The notes below the pieces were generated by a model that did no database searches, had not been told where the DNA came from, and saw nothing but the letters and a program-made list of their open reading frames with translations. Shown here one piece after another: positions 17,575 to 26,721 of a stretch of DNA of 64,000 bases. Every line of letters begins with the position of its first letter. Positions within the stretch are counted from its first letter, which is position 1. Source of the DNA: an uncultured Lachnospiraceae bacterium (lineage in GTDB: Bacteria; Bacillota; Clostridia; Lachnospirales; Lachnospiraceae); NCBI GenBank assembly GCA_945949045.1, contig CAMFDG010000003.1, positions 16,904 through 80,903 on the forward strand, in the 5' to 3' direction. Made by a program: the position numbers and the translations under genes.

Positions 17575-17675
17575 AGGTAAACTTTGGAAAGTCAAGGACA
17601 TATTATTACTGTGGCGCGTCCCTGGCGCGACCAGATGATGCTAGCGGATCATATAATTAAGAGAATATTGTGTGA

Positions 17676-18889
17676 GTGTTAATAATGTTAATTATAGAAG
17701 CGACTAAGAAAGAATATGATTTCATGTATAAAAAAAATTGCGGTATAAAGAAACATTATTTTTTTGAATCAGTTCAACAGCTGATTGGACAGAATGCCAC
17801 ACTATTAAAGCAGAATGAAAATCTTACAGTTTCAGTGGCGAAACTGACTGACAAAGTCGATAAACGGAACCAAACCATCAAAAAACTCTGGGATCAGTTA
17901 AACAAAAACTTTAGGAACAGTTTTAACCGTCATCATCTGACGGGCTTGAGAAGCCGACAGTAAAAATGACTGTGACTTTCAATACGGTGGCTGTTGTCAG
18001 CATCAACCTCACATATGAAATCCTTTCCAGTGTGTTTAATATCCCGCTTGTAACCGGTACGTTCGAAAACATTGTAAAGTGTTGTGCGGATTCCATGAAG
18101 GAAACATACGAAAAAATCCAGTTGAAAATGACCGCTTTAGAGCTGATATACTATGATGAAACAGGCTCCCGTGTGGATGGAAAAATCTGGTGGGTACACT
18201 ATGCCTTTGACAAGGCTTATACTTATCTGACGATCAATAAAAAGCACTGTATTGGAATGGATGAAGCGGTGGTACTGCCGCATGCACGTGGAATCATAGT
18301 CCATGACTGCTGGGGTTCTTATTGGCAGTATCCGGATGTGACACATGCCGCCTGCTGTGCCCATCTTCTCCGGGAACTAAACGGAGTAATTGAGAATCAT
18401 CCGGAGCAGACCTGGGCTCCAAAGTTCAGGAAACTTCTTCTCGACATGAAAAAGAGCCGGGATGAAGCCGTTCAGGAACACAGGGATGAATTCAGCATCC
18501 ATCAGCTCAGTAAATTTGATACAGAGTATGATTACATCATCAAAACAGCATATGAGGAAAATCCACTTCCTGAAACTTCTGCTAAAAAGCGCGGTCGCAA
18601 GAAAAAGAGCAAAGTATTAAATCTTATCTGCAGACTGGATAATTACAAGGCATCAGTCTGCCTGTTTATAAAGAATTTCTGTGTACCATTTGATAATAAC
18701 CAGGCGGAGCGTGACCTGAGGATGGTAAAAGTAAAAACCAAGGTCTCGGGCTGTTTCCGAAGTGAAGAAGGTGCACAGGAATATCTTACAATCATGAGTT
18801 ACATTGGATGTGCCAACAAGCATCACATACATGCTTTTACAGACATCCGCGAAGCATTAAACGGAAACCCTGATATTATTTTTGCGTAA
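17676..18889 (+). pseudogene. Decayed IS66-family transposase
   Basis: Two frames together make a damaged IS66 TnpC. The first (17676-17963) encodes the coiled coil (LLKQNENLTVSVAKLTDKVDK) and LWDQLNKNFRNS, then shifts frame. The expected continuation SSSDGLEKPTVK is readable in the frame of the second part. The second part (to 18889) carries DDE residues: YYDETGSRVDGK, VHDCWGSYW and NNQAERDLRMVK. The central zinc-finger region normal for IS66 is missing, so there is an internal deletion as well. TnpA and TnpB partners are absent. It is a dead remnant between the relaxase and the zinc-ribbon gene cluster. Confidence 0.85.
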
Positions 18890-19168
18890 TAGGGGGTTCT
18901 GAACAGTTACATTTTTTCAATGAATGAAATGATGGGAAGATTGAGTTGTATATTATTATTGTGTAGGAGATCGCTTTGAGCATATTGCAGTTTTAATACT
19001 AATACAAAGGATATTTACATGGTTATTTACCAATGAAATAGATTTGAAATTAGACTAATATATTTGTAATATTAATTTTAGAGTAGCAAGAGAGGAGGAT
19101 ATCAGGAAAGATTTTGATTGACTACTTTAGATAAAATTGATTGAAGTTATTAAGGGAGGATAAAGTTT

Positions 19169-19561
19169 ATGGAAGTAGTTGGAGTTTTGGCAATAGTTTA
19201 TGCGATCGTTTTGATTGTTCTTGATAGAAAGGTTTTTAGAACTATATATTTTGGAAATGTTGGACAACAGATGTTTAAGGAATTTTTTATGGCCCTTGCT
19301 ATAGGTTGTATTTTAAGTATGGTCACAATTACTTTTTGGTGGGTTGCTGTAATAGTGATTTTAATTGCAGGATTAATCATTGCATTTACTAAGGCAAAAA
19401 GGCCAGCACAAAGAGCATGCTTTTTTGGTATTTTTGCAGTAATTGCAATTGTTGTAGGAATTGTTGGTTATAAAACCAATAAGGAGTTAATGGGGGATGA
19501 TGACAAGCAAACTTCGAGTGTTGAACAAATGTTAGATACATACGACGTTGGACTATTTTAG
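19169..19561 (+). CDS. Small membrane protein of unknown function
   Basis: A 130-residue protein with four predicted hydrophobic segments: VGVLAIVYAIVLIVL, FFMALAIGCILSMVTI, WWVAVIVILIAGLIIAF and a final FGIFAVIAIVVGIVG. A short acidic C-terminal tail follows. GGGAGG precedes ATG 19169. I recognise no family. It is followed by a strong terminator at 19616, so it forms its own transcription unit, in the AT-rich half of the element. Confidence 0.6.
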   Translation: MEVVGVLAIVYAIVLIVLDRKVFRTIYFGNVGQQMFKEFFMALAIGCILSMVTITFWWVAVIVILIAGLIIAFTKAKRPAQRACFFGIFAVIAIVVGIVGYKTNKELMGDDDKQTSSVEQMLDTYDVGLF

Positions 19562-19615
19562 TATATTGCGAGTAAAGATTAAACGAATTAAATAGTATGA
19601 TGGGATGATTTTAAT

Positions 19616-19655
19616 AAGGCTTATCGCAGAATAGCGATAAGCCTTAATTTATTTT
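19616..19655 (+). terminator. Intrinsic terminator
   Basis: A perfect 12-bp stem AAGGCTTATCGC (19616-19627) / GCGATAAGCCTT (19634-19645) with a 6-nt loop is followed by a T-rich tract. Confidence 0.8.
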
Positions 19656-19745
19656 ATGTTTGAAATCAAGATGAAAAATACAAGGAATATTTCCAATGAA
19701 AATGTATTGTAAAAGGACTATAGTGAAATTTAAGAAGGTGATAAT

Positions 19746-20003
19746 TTGAATACACAAGATAAGGTGATAAAATACGCTGGAATATATAATGATTTAGTAG
19801 AATTACTTGGAGAAGAGGCGGTTCAAATCATTTATCGAAATATGGCGGGGCAACAGATTACGTTCCCCAAGAGATTGTATAGTAAAGAGTATGTCGTTCA
19901 AGAAACAAAAAGCATAACGGACAGTGCAGATTTACGTAAGAAAGCCTTGGAATATGGGTATACGGAGAGACGATTGAGGCAGCTGATTAAGGAAGAACAA
20001 TAA
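19746..20003 (+). CDS. Mor-like transcription activator family protein
   Basis: An 85-residue protein starting at TTG 19746 with AAGGTG upstream. It shows the Mor/C activator pattern: IYNDLVELLGEEAVQIIYRNMAGQQITFPKRLYSKEYV, followed by DLRKKALEYGYTERRLRQLIKE, the helix-turn-helix end. The family is named from phage Mu Mor, which activates middle transcription; small relatives are common in Firmicutes mobile elements. It precedes three zinc-ribbon genes and may control them; this is inference. The family call rests on the GQQI-FPKRLYS signature and the terminal HTH. Confidence 0.75.
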   Translation: MNTQDKVIKYAGIYNDLVELLGEEAVQIIYRNMAGQQITFPKRLYSKEYVVQETKSITDSADLRKKALEYGYTERRLRQLIKEEQ

Positions 20004-20146
20004 ATTGCAATATACTACGCTTTATACTAAGGATTCGGGAAAAGTGACGGATTCTCTTGAAAAGGGGAGAGAAGAAATGTGAAATCAAATGTTTTGATGT
20101 TTTTTGAAACAGTGTATGAAGTATTATGGGAAAGAGAGGATAAATT

Positions 20147-21169
20147 GTGTCTTTAGATAAAAGTTCAGGAATAAAAACGGTCTATATGGATGTTGTGCAA
20201 CTAGCAAATTTGATAGAAAAGTGTTTTATTCAGGGGGCCGATGAGAAACAACTAGCACAAGTAAAGGAAACAATAAAGGGACAGACATTTCATATTTGTG
20301 CATATACAAAGGAAGAATATGAACTTAGAGTGGGGAAATATCACATAGGGATTTTCTCACTTAATTGTAGAAAAGTTTGGGTATATGACAAGAGGGAGAA
20401 TGTATGCTATGAATTAAAACGCGGACGGTGGTTTATTCAACTTAGAGATGCAGTATATGAAAATTTGGAATTGGCTGGGCGAAGAAAAAATATGATTTGT
20501 CCGAACTGCGGAAAGGAGATTACAGGGAATAGCAAGTATTGTATTCAATGTGGTGCAGATTTGGATGAAATTGTATCTTCAGAAGTACTTGAATCTGGAA
20601 AGAAAAAGAGATTTATGAGGAGACTTGCGAAGATACTTATAATCTTGGCTGTTGTATTTGCAGCCTTCTGCATCATTTGTTGGATAAATAATCGTTCACG
20701 TGAACAAGAGGAAGGTGATAATTACAACTCCAGTTATGAGGATAATAGTATATCGGATGATACATATGAGAATGAAGATGAGTATGAAAACTTTGATGAT
20801 GCAGAAGAAAATGAGTATGCAGAATCTGAATATACGGAACCAGATGAAATGGAATATGAGGATTATGACTCAAGTCATACAATGGAATATTCATATGAAG
20901 AAGACCAGTGCAGCATGAGGTTAATTCTAAATTATGAGGCTGAGGATAGAGGAACAGCCACAATAGAATATACAGAGGACACAGATATAGGTAGTTCTTG
21001 CAATGTATCAGGTACGTTTGAAGAAAACCAAGATTTGACGGGGATCATTTCGCTGGATTCTGGTGAAAATTTGTTTTATGAGGTGGATATGGAGACTAAT
21101 CCTGCATCAATAGAACTAACTTCATCAAATGGAGATACAATAGTTTTGTGGAATAACTTTGATTATTGA
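20147..21169 (+). CDS. Zinc-ribbon membrane protein with acidic extracytoplasmic region
   Basis: A 340-residue protein (GTG start with AGAGAGGA upstream). Residues 1-115 form an unrecognised domain. A zinc ribbon follows, ICPNCGKEITGNSKYCIQCGADL (about 118-140), then one membrane helix (about 160-178), a long Asp/Glu/Tyr-rich low-complexity stretch (about 185-260) and a C-terminal beta-rich domain. It is the first of three adjacent zinc-ribbon proteins (20147-23754). Function unknown. The layout, cytoplasmic ribbon plus outside domain, suggests sensing or signalling, but nothing in the sequence proves that. Confidence 0.6.
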   Translation: MSLDKSSGIKTVYMDVVQLANLIEKCFIQGADEKQLAQVKETIKGQTFHICAYTKEEYELRVGKYHIGIFSLNCRKVWVYDKRENVCYELKRGRWFIQLRDAVYENLELAGRRKNMICPNCGKEITGNSKYCIQCGADLDEIVSSEVLESGKKKRFMRRLAKILIILAVVFAAFCIICWINNRSREQEEGDNYNSSYEDNSISDDTYENEDEYENFDDAEENEYAESEYTEPDEMEYEDYDSSHTMEYSYEEDQCSMRLILNYEAEDRGTATIEYTEDTDIGSSCNVSGTFEENQDLTGIISLDSGENLFYEVDMETNPASIELTSSNGDTIVLWNNFDY

Positions 21170-21216
21170 GAGATGCAAGTTAAGCTGTTTATTTACGGGA
21201 AGGGGAAATAACTAAT

Positions 21217-23232
21217 ATGTCATTATTAAAGTGTCCAGATTGTGGAAAGATGGTATCAAAGAGAGCTGTATCATGCCCAAATTGTGGATGCCCATCAGAA
21301 TTCTTTTTGGCTGAGTCAAATCAGGAAGAAACGAATGATATTAATAATGTATCACATGAGGTGGAATTAGGGGAAAGGTCTGATGACAGAATTGGACAAA
21401 GGGAGGAAGTCTTAGAAAAAAAAGATGAAGAACTATTAGATGAATTTGTTATTATTGGGAAAAAATTTTCTTATCCTAGGAGTGCTGAACTTTACATTGA
21501 AAGTATTAAGTACCATAATGAGATGGCAGCAAAAACTGAAGTGGCTTTAAAAAAGAAGTACGATGAAACAAACAATGCCGACGATTTGCTGAAAAGCGTT
21601 ATACCATCTGCAATAAGGATTATTGATAAGGTAGTAAATGAGAATCTTGAGATATTATATCATTCAGGAATAAATATTGACGAAGAAGACTTTAAAGAAA
21701 AATACGGTATCAACCTAGAGGCGTTTATTACAGGATTGTGTGCTGAATATAATAATATTGTAAAGGATGCACAAAATGTACAGCGTGCAAGAGAATATGA
21801 ACGTGCATCAAGAAGTAGATGGGAAGGAGGGGGCTTTGGAATATCAGGTGCAATTAAAGGTGCGGTTAAGGCTGGCGCACTAAATGCGGTGACTGGTGTA
21901 GGGCGTGCAATTAGTGATTCAATTGTGGATAGCAGTGATAATGCAAATACAAATCGAGCAAAAACAGAACTATCTAATAACGAAGAATATGAGAATTATT
22001 TTTTATTTGGTTTTCGCGTTTGTATCATGAGAGCCGATGAGGGAATGGCAGAAGAATTCGCGGTTAGAAGCAGGACTATGCGCTTGTCGATAAGCTATAA
22101 AGATGCATTTCAGGAATATTGCGCAGCAATGAAGTATGAGAATGATAATGTAGAATTATTATTTAAAATGCTAGATATAATTGAAATCCATCCTTTGCTT
22201 AAACCTGCTTACGAAATGATATTGCAAGCATCAATTTTGCTTAACGATGAGGAAGTTGATGAACTTTTCAGATTTATGGCATTTTGGGGTATGCAGGGGG
22301 ATTTTCAATCTGTATTTTCAGAGAATGAGGCAAGGAAAAAGGTTAAAGGATATCTTGAGCGGAATCCAGAATTAAAAAAAATAGATTTTGAAGATTATAG
22401 TCCGGAAACCTATGTAAAAGCTAGAACTGCAAAAAGGGATTTAATTCAACTTTTAGGAAAGCAAAATTTCCCTAAATCGTCTTCGTTTTGTATTCAATTA
22501 AATAATTTTTATGCTAATTGTATGCGAAACGAGGCATGTCTTGACTCAATATTAGTATTGCCGGAAATTAGTGAAAATACATCCATCTATGATTTGACAC
22601 AAAAAATTCATGAGCAAAAAGAGGTTATACCGGGGCTTCTAACAGGAATATGGGTAAGGGGAGACAAAGACGGTATTCCCGAAGTTAAGCTTAAAACGAA
22701 ATGGTGTCTTCCAGAGAATGATGTGATATTTTTTTATCAAAATAATGCTATTTTTGGTACTGCCTTTGGTGGGGATGGATTTGTGCTGACAAATTCAGTT
22801 ATTTGCGATTTGAAATCAAAATCTATTCTACCTCTCGCTCAAATTGAAAATATCATATATAAAGGTGATAAAATATTAGTCTTGAATAATCATTGTAAAA
22901 TAGTTATTAATTTGGGTTCGGAAAAATTGGCAAGTAGAAAGTTCTTTTTTGATTGCTTGGAATTATTTATAAAGTATTGTACTTGTTCGAATGAAGAAAA
23001 GCATGTTTATATTGTAAAGGCATACGTTGAACAAATGCAAAGAATTATTTCAAAATATGCTCAAAAGTGTGGTATAGAAGATACAAATGAATTATTATAT
23101 AAGTTTTTGATCAAGCACGGAGTGGAAATATGTGTTCAAGAAAGTACGTTTTGTCCATACTGCGGAAATAAAATATATAAGGGATCAAAATTCTGTAATT
23201 TTTGTGGAAAAGCAAATACATATGGTAAATAG
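21217..23232 (+). CDS. Large protein with zinc ribbons at both ends
   Basis: A 671-residue protein. The N-terminal ribbon LKCPDCGKMVSKRAVSCPNCGCP and the C-terminal ribbon FCPYCGNKIYKGSKFCNFCGK flank helical regions and a glycine-rich GGGFGISGAIKGAVKAGAL segment (about 205-230) that could insert in or contact membranes. Near residues 480-600, the stretch FGTAFGGDGFVLTNSVICDLKSKSILPLAQIENI resembles bacterial PH-like domains seen in other zinc-ribbon proteins. There is no catalytic motif. It lies 47 bp after the first zinc-ribbon gene and 9 bp before the third, so all three are probably one operon. Confidence 0.6.
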   Translation: MSLLKCPDCGKMVSKRAVSCPNCGCPSEFFLAESNQEETNDINNVSHEVELGERSDDRIGQREEVLEKKDEELLDEFVIIGKKFSYPRSAELYIESIKYHNEMAAKTEVALKKKYDETNNADDLLKSVIPSAIRIIDKVVNENLEILYHSGINIDEEDFKEKYGINLEAFITGLCAEYNNIVKDAQNVQRAREYERASRSRWEGGGFGISGAIKGAVKAGALNAVTGVGRAISDSIVDSSDNANTNRAKTELSNNEEYENYFLFGFRVCIMRADEGMAEEFAVRSRTMRLSISYKDAFQEYCAAMKYENDNVELLFKMLDIIEIHPLLKPAYEMILQASILLNDEEVDELFRFMAFWGMQGDFQSVFSENEARKKVKGYLERNPELKKIDFEDYSPETYVKARTAKRDLIQLLGKQNFPKSSSFCIQLNNFYANCMRNEACLDSILVLPEISENTSIYDLTQKIHEQKEVIPGLLTGIWVRGDKDGIPEVKLKTKWCLPENDVIFFYQNNAIFGTAFGGDGFVLTNSVICDLKSKSILPLAQIENIIYKGDKILVLNNHCKIVINLGSEKLASRKFFFDCLELFIKYCTCSNEEKHVYIVKAYVEQMQRIISKYAQKCGIEDTNELLYKFLIKHGVEICVQESTFCPYCGNKIYKGSKFCNFCGKANTYGK

Positions 23233-23241
23233 GAGAAAAAA

Positions 23242-23754
23242 ATGAAATGCAGAAATTGTGGAAATGAATTTTCAGAAGGAGTATTTTGTCCAGAGTGTGG
23301 AACAAGAATTCAAATGAACGTGTTTGATGGAGAAAGAAATAACCCTTTTGATTTTGAATTCTTCGGGGAAAAAGATGAAAACAATTATTCAAGAGACGAA
23401 ATAGAATTGGAGTTACAGAGAAACAGGACTGAACAAGAACGAGTTGCATTAGAAGGGGAAAAACAAGAAGATGAAACAGCCAAAGGTATATTAGAGCAAG
23501 ATAGAATAACACAGGTGTATGCTGAACAGCAGAGCAAATACTCCAATGAAGGGAAGACGATGTCTATATTATCTTTAATTATGGGAATAATAGCTATTAT
23601 AAGCTGTGGTTGTCTTTATGTGCCGGAAATATTGGGAATTGTGTTTGCATGTTTTGGAAAACAAAATGGAAAGCTGCGTGGAATGTCAATAGCGGGATTG
23701 GTTTGTAGTATCATTTCTTTGGGAATGTACCTTGTTTTATACCTTATCATATAA
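23242..23754 (+). CDS. Zinc-ribbon protein with C-terminal DUF4190-like membrane domain
   Basis: A 170-residue protein: an N-terminal zinc ribbon (MKCRNCGNEFSEGVFCPECG), a charged Glu/Gln-rich helical linker (about 50-105), and two membrane helices ending in the pattern ILSLIMGIIAIISCG, then LGIVFACFGKQNGKLRGMSIAGLVCSIISL. This pairing is the DUF4190 layout common in Firmicutes. It is the last gene of the zinc-ribbon set. Role unknown. Confidence 0.65.
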   Translation: MKCRNCGNEFSEGVFCPECGTRIQMNVFDGERNNPFDFEFFGEKDENNYSRDEIELELQRNRTEQERVALEGEKQEDETAKGILEQDRITQVYAEQQSKYSNEGKTMSILSLIMGIIAIISCGCLYVPEILGIVFACFGKQNGKLRGMSIAGLVCSIISLGMYLVLYLII

Positions 23755-23842
23755 AATAATTTTCTTCTTCTATAAATTGAGAAGATTGTTGTGGTAAAAT
23801 TATGTTGATCAATAATATAGTATCATTATGTAGTAATAACTC

Positions 23843-23875
23843 GGGCTTACTGCCAGTGGCAGTAAGCCCTTTTTT
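23843..23875 (+). terminator. Terminator-like hairpin just upstream of parM
   Basis: A perfect 12-bp stem GGGCTTACTGCC (23843-23854) / GGCAGTAAGCCC (23858-23869) is followed by a run of six Ts. It ends the zinc-ribbon operon and lies only about 10 bp before the parM ribosome binding site. It is one of five such hairpins at gene starts in this half of the element. Confidence 0.8.
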
Positions 23876-23894
23876 CACCAGAAGGGAGGACAAC

Positions 23895-24821
23895 ATGATT
23901 GATCTGGGAAATGGCAGGTACATCATAGGTTTTGACAACGGCTATCAGTTTGGCAAGACAGCAAACCATATGTTTGACAATGGGGTGTATCCGCTGGGGA
24001 AGGTGGAGCCGTCTGTAAAGGAGCATTCACTGAAATATGAACGGAAGTATTACAAAGTAGCAGAAGGCAGAGCTGCAATCACCGAGGATAAGGTGTCGGA
24101 TGAAAATGCGAGGCTTTTGACAATGGTGGCTATGGCAAAGGAGCTTTCCGCTATCGATATACACAGGGCAGAGGTGATTCTTGCAGTGGGGCTTCCGTTC
24201 TCCGACTATGGAAGGGAGAAAAAGGAGCTGATCCGTTATTATGAGCAGAAACCAGTAATAAGATATGAATTGGAAGGAATCCGGTATGACGTGGAAGTCA
24301 GCCGGATTTTTGTTTTCCCGCAATGCTATGCTGCAGTTTCACCAAGGCTTGGGAATATGAAGGGAGATTACCTTGTAGTTGATATCGGGAGCAAGACTAC
24401 GGATGTGGTTTATCTGCGGAACGGACTTCCGGTGGAGAGCCGGTCCATTACCATTGAAAAGGCAATGGTCAGGTGGATCCGGCAGATACAGGGAAGCCTG
24501 CAGGTGCAGTTTGGAAAAGCAGTTCCGGAAAAGGAAATCCTAAAAGTAATCTTAAGGAAGGAAAGCTATCTTCCGAAGCAGTTCGTCTCTCACATTCGTA
24601 AAAAGATGAGGGAGCTGGTCAGTGAAATGGTTCTGGAACTTGCGGAGCATGGATACGACATGGACTATTCGAAGGTGATCTATGTTGGTGGCGGGGCTGT
24701 GGCGGTCAGGAATTTCGGGGAACAAAAGGACAACGTGGCTTATGACTGTGACATACTGGCAAATGCGAAAGGCTATGAATTTCTGGCAGGACAGATGTTA
24801 AGAAAGCAGGGGGCGGCGTGA
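23895..24821 (+). CDS. parM: ParM/StbA-type actin-like segregation ATPase
   Basis: A 308-residue actin-fold protein. The start is ATG 23895 with GGGAGG upstream; the frame extends back to 23802 through the hairpin, which is unlikely to be coding. Phosphate-1 motif GFDNGYQFGKT (about 9-19), phosphate-2 motif VVDIGSKTTDVVYL (about 162-175) and adenosine motif YVGGGAVAV (about 263-271) are in order. ParM polymerises to push plasmid copies apart, so its presence suggests the element spends time as a circular replicon. The stop overlaps the next start (TGATG), so the two genes are translationally coupled. The cognate parC site has not been found. Confidence 0.85.
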   Translation: MIDLGNGRYIIGFDNGYQFGKTANHMFDNGVYPLGKVEPSVKEHSLKYERKYYKVAEGRAAITEDKVSDENARLLTMVAMAKELSAIDIHRAEVILAVGLPFSDYGREKKELIRYYEQKPVIRYELEGIRYDVEVSRIFVFPQCYAAVSPRLGNMKGDYLVVDIGSKTTDVVYLRNGLPVESRSITIEKAMVRWIRQIQGSLQVQFGKAVPEKEILKVILRKESYLPKQFVSHIRKKMRELVSEMVLELAEHGYDMDYSKVIYVGGGAVAVRNFGEQKDNVAYDCDILANAKGYEFLAGQMLRKQGAA

Positions 24822-25189
24822 TGGCAGGGACTATGGTAATCAGCATCCGATTTCATGAGGAGAACCACAGGGACATGGAACTGTATGACAGACTGAAACA
24901 GGATGCAGGGGAAGTCATGTCCCTTGCTGCTGTGGCAAAGGAAAGAATCCGCGTTTCCTACCAGTCAGAGGAGAAAAAAGAGGAAAAGGCAGAACTTCTG
25001 GAACAGGTTACGAAGGCGGTCAGGGAAGAGATGAAGGATTCCGGAATGAAGATTGCAGGGGCAATTCTGTCGGGAATGCAGGGTACACAACGTACCTTTC
25101 AGAGGGTTCCAGAGAAAAAGGAAAGTGTTCTCCCGGAAGAAGGTGGACAGTTGCCGGAAGGAACATGGGATTTTCTGGATTCTGATTAA
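24821..25189 (+). CDS. Small partner protein of ParM (ParR-like candidate)
   Basis: A 122-residue protein whose ATG overlaps the parM stop. The N-terminus (VISIRFHEENHRDMELYDRLKQDA) could form the strand and first helix of a ribbon-helix-helix DNA-binding fold, followed by Lys/Glu-rich helices and a Gly/Pro-rich acidic tail ending WDFLDSD. Adaptor proteins encoded directly after ParM (ParR/StbB) have this size and layout. No specific family match is claimed. Confidence 0.55.
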   Translation: MAGTMVISIRFHEENHRDMELYDRLKQDAGEVMSLAAVAKERIRVSYQSEEKKEEKAELLEQVTKAVREEMKDSGMKIAGAILSGMQGTQRTFQRVPEKKESVLPEEGGQLPEGTWDFLDSD

Positions 25190-25401
25190 ATTCAGTGTTG
25201 GAAGGAACTCGGTTCCCCTGAAAAGAAGTGTGGTGCTTAAGAAGCAGAGTGGCGCAGATATGAAGCAGATTTCCTTTTGAGTGATAAGGTGGAGCAGAGA
25301 TGCTTCAGAATGTTGCAGAAATGCGCTGTATTAAGGAAAACTCTGTTGATTGGATCATATATTATTTTTGTGAATCCTGGAATACATAAGTATCAGGACA
25401 G

Positions 25402-25434
25402 GGGGAGGCTGTTATGGCCTCCCCATTTAATTTT
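25402..25434 (+). terminator. Terminator-like hairpin before the 55-aa gene
   Basis: Stem GGGGAGGC (25402-25409) / GCCTCCCC (25417-25424) is followed by ATTTAATTTT. It ends about 5 bp before the GGAAAGGAGG ribosome binding site of the next gene. The 262 bp from 25190 to 25451 show no other gene. Confidence 0.65.
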
Positions 25435-25451
25435 GGAAAGGAGGCTGGCAG

Positions 25452-25619
25452 ATGGAAAGAAAAGAAAGAATCAGAAAAGCGGAGGAGCTGGTGCTGGAAA
25501 GGGTGGAGTATCTCCTTGAAACTACAGAGGCACCTGATTTTGTGGAATGTGTTGGAAAAATCGGTGGTGATACTGTCACCTATAGGGTATACAATGATGG
25601 ATCTGTTTATGAAAGATAG
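25452..25619 (+). CDS. Small unknown protein (55 aa)
   Basis: GGAAAGGAGG lies at an ideal distance before ATG 25452. The translation starts MERKERIRKAEELVLERVEYLLET and ends GDTVTYRVYNDGSVYER: an N-terminal charged helix followed by a beta hairpin. I do not recognise the family. The strong ribosome binding site and the bracketing hairpins make it a likely real gene. Longer overlapping frames in this stretch have no ribosome binding site. Confidence 0.65.
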   Translation: MERKERIRKAEELVLERVEYLLETTEAPDFVECVGKIGGDTVTYRVYNDGSVYER

Positions 25620-25651
25620 GAAGAAAATTTATTCAAAAACTGTTAACAATT

Positions 25652-25680
25652 CCCGCTCCTATAAAGGGCGGGTCATTTTA
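25652..25680 (+). terminator. Terminator-like hairpin before the DUF932 gene
   Basis: CCCGCTCCT (25652-25660) pairs with AGGGCGGG (one bulge), followed by TCATTTTATT. The ribosome binding site AAGGAGG starts at 25685. Confidence 0.6.
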
Positions 25681-25700
25681 TTATGAAGGAGGAATCAATT

Positions 25701-26636
25701 ATGGCAGCATTAGTGGAAACAATGTACAGCACAAGGGAAAAACCGTGGCACGGACTTGGGACCGTGGTACGTGAGGCTCCGGCCTCGGAGGAAGCCCTGC
25801 GTCTTGCGGGGCTGGACTGGAACGTGGTGCAGGAACCAATCTACACACCGTTCCGGGAAAAGATCGAAGGCTTCAAGGCAAATGTCAGGGACAAGGACCG
25901 GAAGGTGCTTGGTGTGGTCAGTGACAGGTACAAGGTGGTGCAGAACGTGGAGGCGTTCAGCTTTACGGATGAACTGCTGGGGCATGGTGTGCGTTATGAA
26001 ACAGCGGGATCCCTAGCAGGAGGAAAAAGGGTGTGGATTCTGGCAAGGCTTCCGAGGGAGTATATCATTGCCGGAGAGCGCATCAGTCCGTATCTGGTAT
26101 TTTCCAATACCCATGATGGCAGCGGCTCGGTCAAGGTGGCAGTCACTCCTGTCCGTGTGGTTTGCAACAACACCCTGAACCTTGCACTGGAAACAGCACA
26201 GCGCAGTTTCAGCATGGTACATACGGGAAACATTTCGGACAAAATCGCAGAGGCAAGGGATACGCTTTTCAAGGCAGAGAATTACATGGACTGTCTTGGG
26301 GCAGAGTTTGAGCAGCTCCACCGGCAGAAAGTGACGGATGAGGAGGTCAAAAACTATATTGAACTTCTGATTCCCATGGAGAGCAGTGCCACAAAGACGC
26401 AGGCGAAGAATGTGAAACGCCTGCGGGATGATCTTGCCATGCGCTATTATGATGCCCCGGATTTACAGACAGTTGGGAAGAATGCCTACCGTTTCATCAA
26501 TGCCGTATCGGATTTTGCAACGCACGCGGAACCGCTCCGAAGGACGGCAAATTACAGTGAGAACCTGTTCAGCCGTACAGTGGACGGGAACCCGCTCATT
26601 GACCGGGCATACCAGCTTGTGAAGGCAGCAGCATGA
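25701..26636 (+). CDS. DUF932 phage/plasmid-like protein
   Basis: ATG 25701 follows AAGGAGG; an in-frame ATG at 25683 overlaps that site. The protein (311 aa) has the DUF932 / TIGR03299 signature: TREKPWHGLGTVV, then KVLGVVSDRYKVVQNVEAF, LLGHGVRYETAGSLAGGKRVWILARLP, and PVRVVCNNTLNLAL. These proteins occur widely on plasmids and phages beside SSB and recombination genes; their exact biochemical role is unknown. Here it opens the YqaJ-SSB-Rad52-like set, which fits that pattern. Confidence 0.85.
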   Translation: MAALVETMYSTREKPWHGLGTVVREAPASEEALRLAGLDWNVVQEPIYTPFREKIEGFKANVRDKDRKVLGVVSDRYKVVQNVEAFSFTDELLGHGVRYETAGSLAGGKRVWILARLPREYIIAGERISPYLVFSNTHDGSGSVKVAVTPVRVVCNNTLNLALETAQRSFSMVHTGNISDKIAEARDTLFKAENYMDCLGAEFEQLHRQKVTDEEVKNYIELLIPMESSATKTQAKNVKRLRDDLAMRYYDAPDLQTVGKNAYRFINAVSDFATHAEPLRRTANYSENLFSRTVDGNPLIDRAYQLVKAAA

Positions 26637-26667
26637 TTATATTATAATAAGAAGATACAGAAAAACG

Positions 26668-26705
26668 GGCAGGTGCATACCAGTATTGCGCCTGCCTTTC
26701 ATTTT
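26668..26705 (+). terminator. Terminator-like hairpin before the YqaJ gene
   Basis: GGCAGGTGCA (26668-26677) pairs with TGCGCCTGCC (26687-26696), followed by TTTCATTTT. The next ribosome binding site begins within about 10 bp. Confidence 0.65.
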
Positions 26706-26721
26706 GCGGAGGTGGAAAGGA

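Noticed and set aside
17581..17675. oriT or IS66 terminal repeat after the relaxase
   Set aside because: A short GGCGCG direct repeat is visible, but no convincing nic site or matching inverted repeat at the other end of the IS66 remnant.
25414..25686. 90-codon plus-strand frame overlapping the 55-aa gene
   Set aside because: It has no ribosome binding site of its own and starts inside a hairpin; the 55-codon frame at 25452 has a near-perfect site.
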